Source: Xenorhabdus mauleonii (lineage in GTDB: Bacteria; Pseudomonadota; Gammaproteobacteria; Enterobacterales; Enterobacteriaceae). Taken from it: a stretch of DNA of 64,000 bases. Location: assembly GCF_900113945.1 (NCBI RefSeq), contig NZ_FORG01000004.1, forward strand, positions 124,001 through 188,000, read 5' to 3'. The position numbers and the translations under genes are program-made. Shown here in pieces: positions 1 through 8,715 of this stretch. How positions within the stretch are numbered: position 1 is the stretch's first letter; every line of letters starts with the position of its first letter. The notes below the pieces were generated by a model. The model had not been told where the DNA came from. It saw only the letters and a program-made list of their open reading frames with translations, and searched no databases.

Positions 1-771
1 CGATACGCCCATTACTCTCAAGATTGTAAATCGCTGACATATCGTCATTATCAAGATTAAGCTCTCTGGCCAGAAGGTTACTGGCAAGATTTTCCCGTTT
101 TGTTGATGACGGGATCACCGAATAACCCAGTTTAAGCGCCCAAGCCAGTGCAACTTGCGCGGTTGTCGCATTGTGTTTATTCGCAATGGCAGTCAAAACG
201 GGATCTTGCAAAACTTTGCCATAGGCAAGCGTCATATACGATGTGACATGAATATTCTGGGATTTTAGAAAAGCCGTCAGCTTGCGATTTTGTAAATACG
301 GACTCAATTCAATTTGATTGGTTGCTATCACATTGTTGCCAACAACATCAATGGCTTGCTTTGTTAATTCAATATTGAAATTAGATATCCCGATCTGCTT
401 TGTTAAGCCTTGTTCTTTTGCTTCAAGCAAACTTTCCATATACTCCTTAAGGGAAATTTCCCCATCAGGTACAGGCCAATGAATGAGAGTTAAATCGACA
501 TAATCTGTTTTTAGCTTGTCCAAACTCTCTTTTAGGCTGGGAATAAGTTTATCTTTTGAATAATTATCAACCCAAATTTTAGTTGTTAAAAACAACTCAT
601 TTCTGTCGATACCGCTTTGTGAAACGGCTAATCCCACCTCAGATTCGTTATCATAGACTTGTGCAGTATCAATAGCTCTGTAGCCGCACTCCAATGCATT
701 AGTGACAGAATCAATAACTGTTTGTCCTGACAATCTAAAAGTGCCAACCCCGAATGAAGGTATACTCATAA
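1..771 (-). CDS. dkgB: 2,5-diketo-D-gluconate reductase B (aldo/keto reductase), 3' end beyond window
   Basis: NADPH-dependent cytosolic aldo/keto reductase, probably acting on 2,5-diketogluconate, methylglyoxal and other small carbonyls. I translated it by hand: 257 codons are inside the window and E. coli DkgB has 267, so about ten C-terminal residues lie off the left edge. The AKR tetrad is visible as D34, Y39, K64 and H97 (in LIHWP). The IPSSTKREN cofactor-binding stretch is near the end. The start is ATG at 769-771, with an AGAGGA ribosome site just upstream. Similarity to E. coli DkgB is high along the whole length, so the call is firm. It lies outside the Tn3-like repeat at 887-924 and looks like chromosomal backbone. 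Confidence 0.93.
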
Positions 772-886
772 ATCCTCTATAATCTGTATTGAATCACTTA
801 CTGAAAAATAGACGTATTAGGTAATTTTCCCCGGACAGGAAAGTAAGCCGGATTTTTCATCTTATATTAATAGATTAATAATTAAT

Positions 887-924
887 GAGATCTGGCGCTC
901 AGCGGAACTAAAACTTACATTAAG
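887..924 (+). repeat. Tn3-family-like 38-bp terminal inverted repeat
   Basis: From GAGATCTGGCGC to TTACATTAAG, this 38-base stretch matches the Tn3 terminal inverted repeat at about 31 of 38 positions, compared with the Tn3 end as I remember it (GGGGTCTGACGC to CTCACGTTAAG). Orientation puts the outside of the element to the left (dkgB) and the inside to the right (the pump gene at 992-2191). I could not find the matching right-hand repeat in the window, and no intact transposase or resolvase is nearby. It is best read as the surviving edge of a decayed transposon. Confidence 0.6.
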
Positions 925-991
925 CGATTTTATCAACTTTTTCTGCTATATTTTTCGCCACATTTAGATAACAAAAATCTGTATCCAGTCC

Positions 992-2191
992 TTATTCCTC
1001 AGCTTTTCGTTGCACCGAATTACTGGTACGAATGCCATACAGTACCAGTGGGGCAGCAATGACATTGGTGATAGCAGCAACAAGCCAGATGGCACCGGGC
1101 CAGTCATTCCTGACGGTAAAATAAAAAACAGAGAAAAAAAGTGGGGCAATGACTGATGACAGGCTCATTGCCGATGACAGAATTCCCTGAAGTTGTCCCT
1201 GTTGATCTGCTCCGGCTTGACGACTAGCCAGAGCTTGAAGTGCCGGAGTGCCTATGCCGCCGAGTGCAAAAACCGGCATAATGGCAAAAACCATCCAGCC
1301 ATCGGTTGCGAAGGCCATAGCGCAAAGCGCAGCACATAAGGCGGTAATGCCTGTTAAAATAGCTCCCCGCTCGCCCAAAATGCTGACCGCTGGACCAGGC
1401 AAAAAAACTTGCGAGAACGTCTGGAAAAAACCAAATATCCCCAGAGATAATCCCACCATAAACCCATTCCACCTGAAAGCATCATGTCCCCACATAGCCC
1501 AGCAAATGCCGCAGGCTTCTCCGGCAAAGCCAAGAATGAAAAAAGTAAACACAATCGGCAGGACACCCTCTGTCGTCAGCAACCAACGCAGAGGAAAAAG
1601 GGGGTTAAGAGCTGCCGGCCTGAATGAACTTCGCGAGGCGGTACGGGTTTCAGGCAATACAAATAACACCAACAAGAAATTACAGCCATTAAGAAACGAT
1701 GCGGCCAGAAAAGGCAAGCGAGCCCAGTAATCACCAAGCATACCGCCAAGAACGGGGCCGAGAATGAAGCCAATTCCAAACATGGCATTGAACAGGCCAA
1801 AATGCCGTGCCCGCTTCTCGGGCGGAGATATATCAGTAAGGTAGGCCATAGCAACCGGCAGGCTGGCTCCCGTTATACCGGCAATGGCCCGACCCAATAT
1901 TAATAATGGCAAGCTGGTGGCAAAGGTCATGAAAATATAACTGATGGCGGCTCCACCGAGAGAGAACAACAACACGGGCCTGCGCCCAAACCGATCGCTC
2001 AATGCACCGACCAACGGCGCGAAAATAAACTGCATTAAGGCATACAGCGCCGTCAGGATGCCAACAAACAGAGCCACATTTTCAGCATGTGTAATATCTT
2101 TAAGTAACGCGGGTAAGATGGGAAAGATAATGCCTGTGCCCATGGCATCAAGAATAACGGTGGCAAAAATAGCAATTAGAGGATTGTTCAT
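992..2191 (-). CDS. TetA-family MFS drug/H+ antiporter
   Basis: Inner-membrane 12-helix efflux protein of the TCR/Tet family, which exchanges a drug cation for protons. Length 399 residues, as in TetA(A), and it shares the class signature order. There is an acidic residue in the first helix (TVILDAMG), the loop 2-3 motif [11 protein letters not shown], the helix 5 motif [10 protein letters not shown], and the [11 protein letters not shown] / QGQLQG region of TetA proteins. Identity to known tetracycline classes looks only moderate, so tetracycline as substrate is inference. No divergent tetR is present; upstream is a 514-base stretch without a gene. It lies just inside the Tn3-like terminal repeat, which suggests mobile origin. 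The ATG at 2191 follows an AGGAGCGCTGA ribosome site. Confidence 0.85.
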   Translation of the reverse strand: MNNPLIAIFATVILDAMGTGIIFPILPALLKDITHAENVALFVGILTALYALMQFIFAPLVGALSDRFGRRPVLLFSLGGAAISYIFMTFATSLPLLILGRAIAGITGASLPVAMAYLTDISPPEKRARHFGLFNAMFGIGFILGPVLGGMLGDYWARLPFLAASFLNGCNFLLVLFVLPETRTASRSSFRPAALNPLFPLRWLLTTEGVLPIVFTFFILGFAGEACGICWAMWGHDAFRWNGFMVGLSLGIFGFFQTFSQVFLPGPAVSILGERGAILTGITALCAALCAMAFATDGWMVFAIMPVFALGGIGTPALQALASRQAGADQQGQLQGILSSAMSLSSVIAPLFFSVFYFTVRNDWPGAIWLVAAITNVIAAPLVLYGIRTSNSVQRKAEE

Positions 2192-2705
2192 TCAGCGCTC
2201 CTGTAGAAAATCAGACCAGACGCCGATGGCGCTGAAGCCTGATAATGATGCCCGATATTATTTCAGGCGATTCTCTGGATACGCTGGCCATTTATGTGTG
2301 TTGCATATTCTTGGCTTACACATTTTGGGCTTATGTGTTGACAGCTTAAGCCGTCACTTTTTCGCGAGGTTAAATGCCATATCTAAAAATACGGCAATGC
2401 GCGTATTCTGCCTTTCATTTGTACTCTTGTAAATATTTGCTCCGGCATTCATTGATCGGATCTGTTCATAATATGTGTCATCTGAAGCCAAACCTGCCTG
2501 TATTCGCTCATATCATTTTCAGAAGACAGTTGTACGGAATGTCAAAAGTCGGCTGCACCCGATCGATAACGAGGGTTATGTGGTATTTCCTGAGCACATA
2601 ACATTAAGTTCGGCTTTGCGATGTTTTTTAAACTGGTTTTTATACAGGCTTCGTAAAATTGAGCGCAGTGTTATAGCACTGTGAAACGATGATAGGAGGT
2701 AGCGG
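2192..2705. other. Non-coding stretch between pump gene and FAD oxidoreductase
   Basis: No convincing gene was found in six frames. It holds the promoter side of the leftward pump gene and of the rightward oxidoreductase. A perfect 8-bp inverted repeat GTTATGTG / CACATAAC (2575-2582 and 2595-2602, 12-base spacer) lies about 100 bases before the oxidoreductase start and could be an operator. Confidence 0.5.
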
Positions 2706-4082
2706 ATGAATCGTAGAAATGAAGAAGTGGCCAGCAGCAATTCCGGATCTATGCGGTTTCGCCTTCTTGGAGGCTGGGTAGAGCAGCCTAGCGATCTTCA
2801 GCCAGAACTGGAAGGCTCTGTCAACGCTGATGTAATCGTAGTCGGGGCAGGCTTTGCCGGTCTGTCCACGGCCCTTGAGCTGACCGCTCGTGGCGCGAAA
2901 GTCATAGTGCTGGAGCAAGAATTTGGTGGCTTCGGTGCCAGTGGGCGTAATGCTGGCTACTTGGTTGGCAGCTTGGGGATTGAGTTCGAAATGTTCCTCA
3001 AGCGCGTCGGCCATGAACATGCGAGGAAGTTCATCAGCTTCTACGACGAGGCTGTGGACTACGTCGAGAGACGTCTGGTCGAGTTGGGCATCAATTGCGA
3101 TTACAACCCTTCCGGCATCATCCGGGCTGCCGTGCATCCCTCGCAGGAAAAGTGGCTACGTCGGAGTATGGAGATCGGTCTTGAACTGGGTTCAGTTACT
3201 CGCTTTGTTGACCAGGCCGAGATGCGTGCCCGTGGGATTCCTCCCGCCTTCCTGTTTGGCTGCGAGCAGCGCGGGGGCACGCTGAATCCGGGGAAGTATG
3301 TAAGCGGTTTGCGTCGTGCGGCAATCCAAGCAGGGGTGCGGCTGTACGAAAAAACGCCGCTACTCTCCTACAGTGAGGGGCCGACCATCACCTGTAGAAC
3401 TGCTCGTGGCAGTGCAAGCGCACCAGTCATGGTGCTGGCGACCAATGCTTTCACGCCACAGTTGGGGTTGCTGCGTGACAAGGTTGCGCCGATACGGGTC
3501 TCGGCGATTGAAACCGAGCCGCTGTCCCCGAAGCAATTGGCATCGCTCGGTTGGCACGGCCGGGAGGGTATCATCACGCCGCATATAACCATGGAAAGTC
3601 ATCGTCTGACGGCGCACAACACGATGGTGTTGACTGTCAAAAAATTGAATTACGTCTACGGTTCAAAGGCTCCCAATGTGCCGGATAACAGCGCTTATGC
3701 TGCATTGGCGCAGACGCTGCGTGAGCGGCATCCTACACTGCGAGGCCTCGGTATCCAGCATTGCTGGAGTGGCTACGTCAGCGGGGCATATGACCTGCTG
3801 CCTGTGGTTGGCACAAGCGGGGCGCAGCAAAACATCTTCTATGTGGCTGGTTGCTCGGGTCATGGGCTTGCCACCCACTCGTTCATCGGGCAGCTCCTTG
3901 CAGAGAGAATTGACGGCGCTGAAAGTGCACTTTTTACAGCGTTGGATCACAAGACTCCTTCCACGCTGCCTGAGCCATTCCAGTGGTGTGCTTTCAAAGC
4001 TGCTTTCATGGCGACTAGGCTGTATGACAGATGGACAGATCGCAAAGCTCGTAAAGCCGCCACCGAAAATTCGGTGATGTAA
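2706..4082 (+). CDS. FAD-dependent amine oxidoreductase (DAO family, gamma-glutamylputrescine-oxidase-like)
   Basis: Flavoenzyme of 458 residues in the D-amino-acid oxidase fold. The FAD-binding Rossmann motif VIVVGAGFAGLSTALEL is at about residues 44-60, followed by the GGFGASGRNAG loop typical of PuuB and glycine-oxidase-like enzymes. A C-terminal substrate/FAD segment ends near AGCSGHGLATH. No signal peptide is seen. Substrate is unknown; amino-acid or polyamine amines are the family norm. The ATG follows a strong AGGAGGT site. The coding sequence is clearly richer in G+C than its neighbours and uses GC-ending codons, which suggests acquisition from a high-GC donor such as Pseudomonas. It stands alone and faces the transferase gene at 4261 tail to tail. 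Confidence 0.8.
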   Translation: MNRRNEEVASSNSGSMRFRLLGGWVEQPSDLQPELEGSVNADVIVVGAGFAGLSTALELTARGAKVIVLEQEFGGFGASGRNAGYLVGSLGIEFEMFLKRVGHEHARKFISFYDEAVDYVERRLVELGINCDYNPSGIIRAAVHPSQEKWLRRSMEIGLELGSVTRFVDQAEMRARGIPPAFLFGCEQRGGTLNPGKYVSGLRRAAIQAGVRLYEKTPLLSYSEGPTITCRTARGSASAPVMVLATNAFTPQLGLLRDKVAPIRVSAIETEPLSPKQLASLGWHGREGIITPHITMESHRLTAHNTMVLTVKKLNYVYGSKAPNVPDNSAYAALAQTLRERHPTLRGLGIQHCWSGYVSGAYDLLPVVGTSGAQQNIFYVAGCSGHGLATHSFIGQLLAERIDGAESALFTALDHKTPSTLPEPFQWCAFKAAFMATRLYDRWTDRKARKAATENSVM

Positions 4083-4224
4083 GGCGTTCTCTGACGCGAT
4101 GATGGTCATTGTCGCTTTTGGCGTGTATTCTCATTTTGCTCTTAGCTATTTATTTCTGTTGTTGCAGCATCTTACAGGCATAAACTCCAGTCAGGCTTTG
4201 AAGTTAAACTAAAGTTATGGTAAC

Positions 4225-4251
4225 TGCGGGTAACAGGATGAATTACCCGCA
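4225..4251. terminator. Hairpin between convergent genes
   Basis: Perfect 9-bp inverted repeat TGCGGGTAA / TTACCCGCA with a 9-base loop, sitting between the 3' ends of the oxidoreductase and the glutathione transferase. No T-run follows on either side, so intrinsic termination is plausible but not proven. Confidence 0.45.
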
Positions 4252-4260
4252 TTAATACGG

Positions 4261-4857
4261 TTAACGATTATTTCTTTCTTGGGCTATCAGAAAAGCAGGT
4301 CTATTCATTGCTCTGTCAATGTAATGTTCGATGCTTTTATCCATAGGTATTCCACAAAATTTGGCCCACTGCAAAGTGTGAGACATAAATATATCTGCCA
4401 ATGTAAAGTTTTCTCCTGCTATCCATTGGTCATTCTCGATCAACTTAACCTGGGAAACAGCCTTATTAGCTTCGATCCTGAAATAATTGACCACATCCGG
4501 TGAACGCCGATTCTCAGGAAGGAACATTAGTTGTTTGATCAGACCCCATACGGGGGCTTCAAGATCGGTAAGGGCAAAATTCAACCATGAATTGACTGCC
4601 GCTTTTTCTTCAATTTTTGCTGGATAAAGTGTCTCGCCGGCATACTTCTCACACAGGTATATGCATATAGCAAGCGTTTCACTGATAGAAATATCCTCGT
4701 CAGTACAAAAGGGGATTTTTCCTCGAGGATGGGGGGATTTTATGTCTGAATCAGGATTGAACAGGTCAACTTTTACAGAATCGTAAGGTATCCCAATTTC
4801 TTCGATTGCCCATAACACTCTCAATGATCTACTTTTTGGGTAGGTATATATTTTCAA
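4261..4857 (-). CDS. Glutathione S-transferase-like protein
   Basis: Cytosolic GST fold of about 199 residues. The N-terminal thioredoxin-like domain opens with KIYTYPKSRSLRVLW, where a Ser could be the thiol-activating residue, followed by the cis-Pro region (HPRGKIPF) and the ISETLAICIYL motif that binds the glutathione gamma-glutamyl group. A helical C-terminal domain contains the N-capping box FTLADIFM. I chose the TTG at 4855-4857 because an AAGGAA site lies seven bases upstream and the protein then begins where GSTs normally begin. An earlier in-frame TTG at 4908 adds 17 residues that fit nothing in the family. Substrate unknown; detoxification is likely. Confidence 0.85.
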   Translation of the reverse strand: MKIYTYPKSRSLRVLWAIEEIGIPYDSVKVDLFNPDSDIKSPHPRGKIPFCTDEDISISETLAICIYLCEKYAGETLYPAKIEEKAAVNSWLNFALTDLEAPVWGLIKQLMFLPENRRSPDVVNYFRIEANKAVSQVKLIENDQWIAGENFTLADIFMSHTLQWAKFCGIPMDKSIEHYIDRAMNRPAFLIAQERNNR

Positions 4858-5062
4858 GGTGGTATTCCTTTTTTTAAGGAAAAAACACGAGCAAATAAAA
4901 TTGTCCAAAAGTAAACATAAAAAAGTATCGGTTTTTATTTTAAAATTTAAATTAATGTGATTTAAATCTCACTCTTTGAGATAGTGATTATAATAAATCA
5001 TTCGCCGGTTATAATAAAAAATCAAATCGATGTTTAAAAGGGAAAAATAACCGGAGAGCATA

Positions 5063-5995
5063 ATGTGTTTTCTACTTAATAAATATATTTCTAAGCTTTC
5101 ATTTATTGCCTTATCATTTTTGGCTATGACAAACGCTGTGGCAGCTGAAACAGTGATGCACATGGATTTTCAACTGAATAAAAAAACATCTCTGCCAATT
5201 GCAACGATTGACATTGATGGGGAAAAACAAGAATTCATGATCGATACCGGTTCAATGAATGGATTTCATTTATCTAAGGATTTTATGTCAAAAATTTCAG
5301 GTTTGGTTATAGAACCTGAAAAAGCACGTTCTACTGATGTTACAGGTAAAGTTTTCTTTAATGAGAAATTTAATATTCCACAAGTTTCAATCAATGGGAT
5401 GACATTTAAAAATGTTTCCGGGGTTTCATTAACCCCATGGGGAGCATCAATGACTATTTCTGATGGGAAAAAGATAAAACCTACAGTGGAAGGCAACCTT
5501 CCTGAAGATATGGTTATTGGCTTAGGGTTATTTAAAGAAAAAGCGGTTCTTATTGATTATAAAACGCAGAAACTATCAGTTTCTGATCACACGCAATCAT
5601 TGGGGATAGACACTGCTCATGGTTGGATTGAATTGCCATTGAACTTGAGCAAGGAAGGAATCGTTATTAAGGTTTCACAAAATGCCAAGCATTACAATAT
5701 GGTCTTAGATACTGCTGCTTCAATTTCATTTTTTTGGAAAGAAAAATTATCTGTTGATGCAAACCGTCTTTCGTGTCAAGTAGTACATAGTCTTTTGACA
5801 AATAAAGAGTGTGTTGCTTCAGCCTTTAAACTTGATGGAACGGGGGATAAAGACCTCTCAGTAAATACGATCTTAATGGATGGGGAATTTAAACAGTTAA
5901 ACTTTGATGGATTAATTGGATATAATTTTATCAAAGATCATGCGATATTAATCGACTTTCCAGGAAAGAAATTATTCATTAAATATCACTCCTGA
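5063..5995 (+). CDS. Exported protein with two retropepsin-like (DTG/DTA) repeats
   Basis: 310-residue protein with a typical signal peptide (about 28 residues, cleavage near AVAA/ET). The body reads as a tandem duplication of the retropepsin-like aspartic-protease fold. The first half has FMIDTGS and ends with IGLGLFKEKAVLIDY. The second half has MVLDTAAS and ends with LIGYNFIKDHAILIDF. The paired D-T-G/A and hydrophobic-Gly motifs are those of pepsin-like halves. Whether it is an active protease is uncertain, because the second site is DTA instead of DTG. It stands alone. Part of its 3' end and trailer is duplicated as a relic at 15003-15124. Confidence 0.7.
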   Translation: MCFLLNKYISKLSFIALSFLAMTNAVAAETVMHMDFQLNKKTSLPIATIDIDGEKQEFMIDTGSMNGFHLSKDFMSKISGLVIEPEKARSTDVTGKVFFNEKFNIPQVSINGMTFKNVSGVSLTPWGASMTISDGKKIKPTVEGNLPEDMVIGLGLFKEKAVLIDYKTQKLSVSDHTQSLGIDTAHGWIELPLNLSKEGIVIKVSQNAKHYNMVLDTAASISFFWKEKLSVDANRLSCQVVHSLLTNKECVASAFKLDGTGDKDLSVNTILMDGEFKQLNFDGLIGYNFIKDHAILIDFPGKKLFIKYHS

Positions 5996-6201
5996 AATTT
6001 TATCCCAGAAAAAAGGAGAAATGTACTCAATTAGAACTCAAGTTTTAATATTATTTGAGTTATTATTATTTATCCAATTAGTATCATGGCGTAAGGTTTT
6101 AATTTTTTATTATTACTTAATTTTGAGGATAAGTGCGCTATAACCGACGATTAAGTTGGCTCGCACTATACTTATAAAAAATTAACTATTAAGGATCTAC
6201 T

Positions 6202-7929
6202 ATGTCTGAACGGTTGGTTGCATCTCTTATTGTTGAACAACTTGAAAAAGCTGGAGTACAACACTGTTATGGCGTGGTCGGAGATACGCTTAATTACATC
6301 ACGGATGAAATGAGCCGTAGCACAATTGATTGGATCCATGTGCGTCACGAGGAAGTGGCTGGATTTGCAGCTGGCGCGGAAGCGCTAATATCTAAACGAC
6401 TCACCGCCTGTGCTGGCTCTTGCGGCCCAGGGGGGTTACATTTTATCAATGGGTTATTCGAGAGCCATCGTAATAGGGCTCCTGTTATTTTACTCGCAAG
6501 CCAAATTAGTAGTGAGTCACTGGGTAATGATTTCCCGCAAGAGGTGGATTTTCTATCTGTCTATCAGAGCTGCTCTGTGTTTTGCGAACAGATCCTTACT
6601 CCCGACCAAGCCCCAGCCGTGATTCGACGCGCCTGCCAAGCAGCCCTGAATAAACAAGGTGTTGCCGTTGTAATTATTCCTGTTGATATCAGTAAAGCGA
6701 AAACCAAAGCCACGACACAATCTATTTGGATGCCTCAGCCGCAGCTGATCCCTAGTGCTGAAGAGATTGACACTTTGTCCCAGTATCTTAACAAAGGGAA
6801 ACGGGTCACTATTTATGCCGGGGCAGGGTGTGAAGATGCTCACGATAGCTTAGTGGCGCTGGCGGAAAAATTACAGGCCCCTATCGTTAATACCTCTCGT
6901 GGTAAAGATTTTATCGAATATGACAATCCATACTCTGTGGGCATGACAGGTATATTTGGCTGCGAAGCCGGATTAGAGGCAATCAATCAATGTGATACTT
7001 TACTGCTGCTCGGTGTCGATTTCGCATGGTCCCAATACTATCCGGATAAAGCCACTATTCTTCAAATCGATCGAGATCCCACCCACCTTGGGCGCCGGCA
7101 TCCCATTACATTTGGTGCTGCGGGACATATTGCTGAATCTCTTGAAGCCTTGCTCCCACACGTAGCAGCGCGTACGCAGGATGATTTCTTACAAAAAATT
7201 GCCAAGTTTCGTGAAAAATCGTTAAAACGCCGACATAAAGAGGAACAAAGATCTTCAGGCCAACCAATTCATCCGCAATATTTAGTTAGCCTTCTTAATC
7301 AGCATGCAGATAAAGATGCGTTATTTACCGCGGATGGTGGCTCTGCAATGGTATGGCTGCTACGTCACATTGATAGCCTCGGTACGCGACGTACTCTTAC
7401 TAGCTTACTCCACGGCACAATGGCTAATGCGATGCCGCAATCCATAGGGTTGCAGGTTGCTTTCCCGAAACGTCAGGTTATTGCGTTATGTGGTGATGGT
7501 GGCTTAAGCATGTTACTGGGTGATTTGTTTACACTGGTACAAGAAGAGTTACCGATCAAACTAGTCGTAATTAATAATGGCTCGCTTAATTTTGTTGAAT
7601 TAGAACAAAAAGTGGAAGGTTTATTGGATCACTACACTAAATTAAAAAATGATGATTTTGCCAGAGTTGCCGAGGCTATTGGTATACACAGCCAAAAAGT
7701 GGTAAATGCGGACGTTTTAGAAGAAGAAGTAGTACGTTTTCTCGCTCATCCGGGGCCAGCGTTACTTGATGTGCATACTAATCCGAATGAATTAGTGATG
7801 CCTCCAGAAGTTACCTTTACTCAAGTCGCTGACACAGCTCTTTACGCAACTAAAGCAATTTTTCATGGACGCATTGCGGATGTGGCAGGTTTTATCGGCA
7901 GCAATTTGAGCCAAAAGATTGGTAAATAG
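6202..7929 (+). CDS. poxB: Pyruvate oxidase / pyruvate:quinone dehydrogenase-like ThDP enzyme
   Basis: 575 residues, closely matching E. coli PoxB (572) along its length. It would use ThDP, Mg2+ and FAD to convert pyruvate to acetate and CO2, passing electrons to quinone at the inner membrane. Visible features are the N-terminal Pyr domain with the activating Glu in RHEEVAGFAAGAEA, the central FAD domain (RGKDFIEYDNPYSVGMTG) and the C-terminal PP domain with GDGGLSMLLGD and the Mg2+ ligand region INNGSLNF. The C-terminal tail, which in E. coli mediates lipid activation, is present but diverged. It could be a paralogue with another 2-oxoacid substrate. It is a single gene with its own terminator. 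Confidence 0.85.
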   Translation: MSERLVASLIVEQLEKAGVQHCYGVVGDTLNYITDEMSRSTIDWIHVRHEEVAGFAAGAEALISKRLTACAGSCGPGGLHFINGLFESHRNRAPVILLASQISSESLGNDFPQEVDFLSVYQSCSVFCEQILTPDQAPAVIRRACQAALNKQGVAVVIIPVDISKAKTKATTQSIWMPQPQLIPSAEEIDTLSQYLNKGKRVTIYAGAGCEDAHDSLVALAEKLQAPIVNTSRGKDFIEYDNPYSVGMTGIFGCEAGLEAINQCDTLLLLGVDFAWSQYYPDKATILQIDRDPTHLGRRHPITFGAAGHIAESLEALLPHVAARTQDDFLQKIAKFREKSLKRRHKEEQRSSGQPIHPQYLVSLLNQHADKDALFTADGGSAMVWLLRHIDSLGTRRTLTSLLHGTMANAMPQSIGLQVAFPKRQVIALCGDGGLSMLLGDLFTLVQEELPIKLVVINNGSLNFVELEQKVEGLLDHYTKLKNDDFARVAEAIGIHSQKVVNADVLEEEVVRFLAHPGPALLDVHTNPNELVMPPEVTFTQVADTALYATKAIFHGRIADVAGFIGSNLSQKIGK

Positions 7930-7937
7930 TTTCACTG

Positions 7938-7969
7938 AACGCCTGATGTTGGATTTCGTCGGGCGTTTT
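7938..7969 (+). terminator. Rho-independent terminator after poxB
   Basis: 9-bp stem AACGCCTGA / TCGGGCGTT (one G-T pair) with a 12-base loop, ending in a TTTTATATTTT tract nine bases after the stop codon. Confidence 0.8.
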
Positions 7970-8097
7970 ATATTTTAGGCAGAGTATAAAAATAGGCGGG
8001 GCACTCAATTCGTTTTGAAGAATAGACTGAAAAACCAGCGCTTCAGGTAATGACTTAAATCGATCTCGGGTTAGCTAATCTCTTTTTGAGTAGTCGC

Positions 8098-8135
8098 GGG
8101 CAGTATTAGTCTTATGACTAGTGCTGCCCATTTTT
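8098..8135 (+). terminator. Second hairpin terminator between poxB and the PACE gene
   Basis: Stem GGGCAG-TAT-TAGTC / GACTA-GTG-CTGCCC with a TTAT loop, followed by ATTTTTAT. It lies between converging transcripts and may stop both. Confidence 0.65.
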
Positions 8136-8161
8136 ATCTGATTGAAATTTCAACAAGTCAC

Positions 8162-8605
8162 TTATTGATTTGCCATATTTTCTTGTGGCAACGCAGAAGC
8201 CGGTAACCCAAAGATCTTATCGAATGCCCAATTGAATGCAAAAGTATATATAGGAACATAAATAATAAATGCAATGTCCAATATTAATGCTTCCAATAAG
8301 GTAATAGATAACCACCAAGACATCAGCGGAATTAAAAATGTGACTAATGTCAGTTGAAATAAAACTGCGTGAATGAGCCGACGACGAAATGTACGCGTTC
8401 GTGATATCTGACGGGCTTCCCAATATTCAAATAAGGTATTAAAAATAAAGTTCCACGTTACTGCTATAGTCGTGATGGCCACAGCAAGAGGTGCTGTAGT
8501 GCTGGTAGAATTTCCTGATAAAAATGCCATGCCCAAGGACGAAGTCACCATCCCAATTATTTCATAAGCAGAGATAAAAACTATTTTACGTTTGATACCT
8601 TGCAT
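8162..8605 (-). CDS. PACE-family (AceI-like) multidrug/biocide efflux transporter
   Basis: 147-residue inner-membrane protein with four hydrophobic segments arranged as two tandem bacterial-transmembrane-pair domains. The membrane-embedded Glu of helix 1 (AYEIIG) is present, as are the conserved WNFIFNTLFEYWEARQ segment ending domain 1 and the R-x-x-H-A-x-x-F-Q start of domain 2. PACE pumps export chlorhexidine, acriflavine or polyamines; which applies here is unknown. It is divergent from a LysR gene 110 bases away, the same arrangement as aceI/aceR in Acinetobacter, which makes that regulator the likely controller. Confidence 0.88.
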   Translation of the reverse strand: MQGIKRKIVFISAYEIIGMVTSSLGMAFLSGNSTSTTAPLAVAITTIAVTWNFIFNTLFEYWEARQISRTRTFRRRLIHAVLFQLTLVTFLIPLMSWWLSITLLEALILDIAFIIYVPIYTFAFNWAFDKIFGLPASALPQENMANQ

Positions 8606-8715
8606 GATAATTACACAATTTCCTATTTTTTAGTTTTGAAGAATGACAAATTAAATCAATAGAAATGATAATAAAAGTTAGCTACTATCAGATTTTTTGA
8701 AAGGTGGACGGGTTC

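Noticed and set aside
1248-1730. 160-codon plus-strand ORF inside the pump gene
   Set aside because: Antisense shadow of the TetA-family gene; low-complexity Pro/Ala/Lys composition and no ribosome site.
2374-2684. Two overlapping plus-strand ORFs of about 70 codons before the FAD oxidoreductase
   Set aside because: No family resemblance, no ribosome site, and the composition is that of random translation.
2640-3137. 165-codon minus-strand ORF over the FAD oxidoreductase start
   Set aside because: Antisense to a clear flavoprotein; its apparent length follows from the GC-rich codon use of the real gene.
6001-6201. Possible small RNA or riboswitch before poxB
   Set aside because: AT-rich with no stable stem or conserved pattern that I can recognise.
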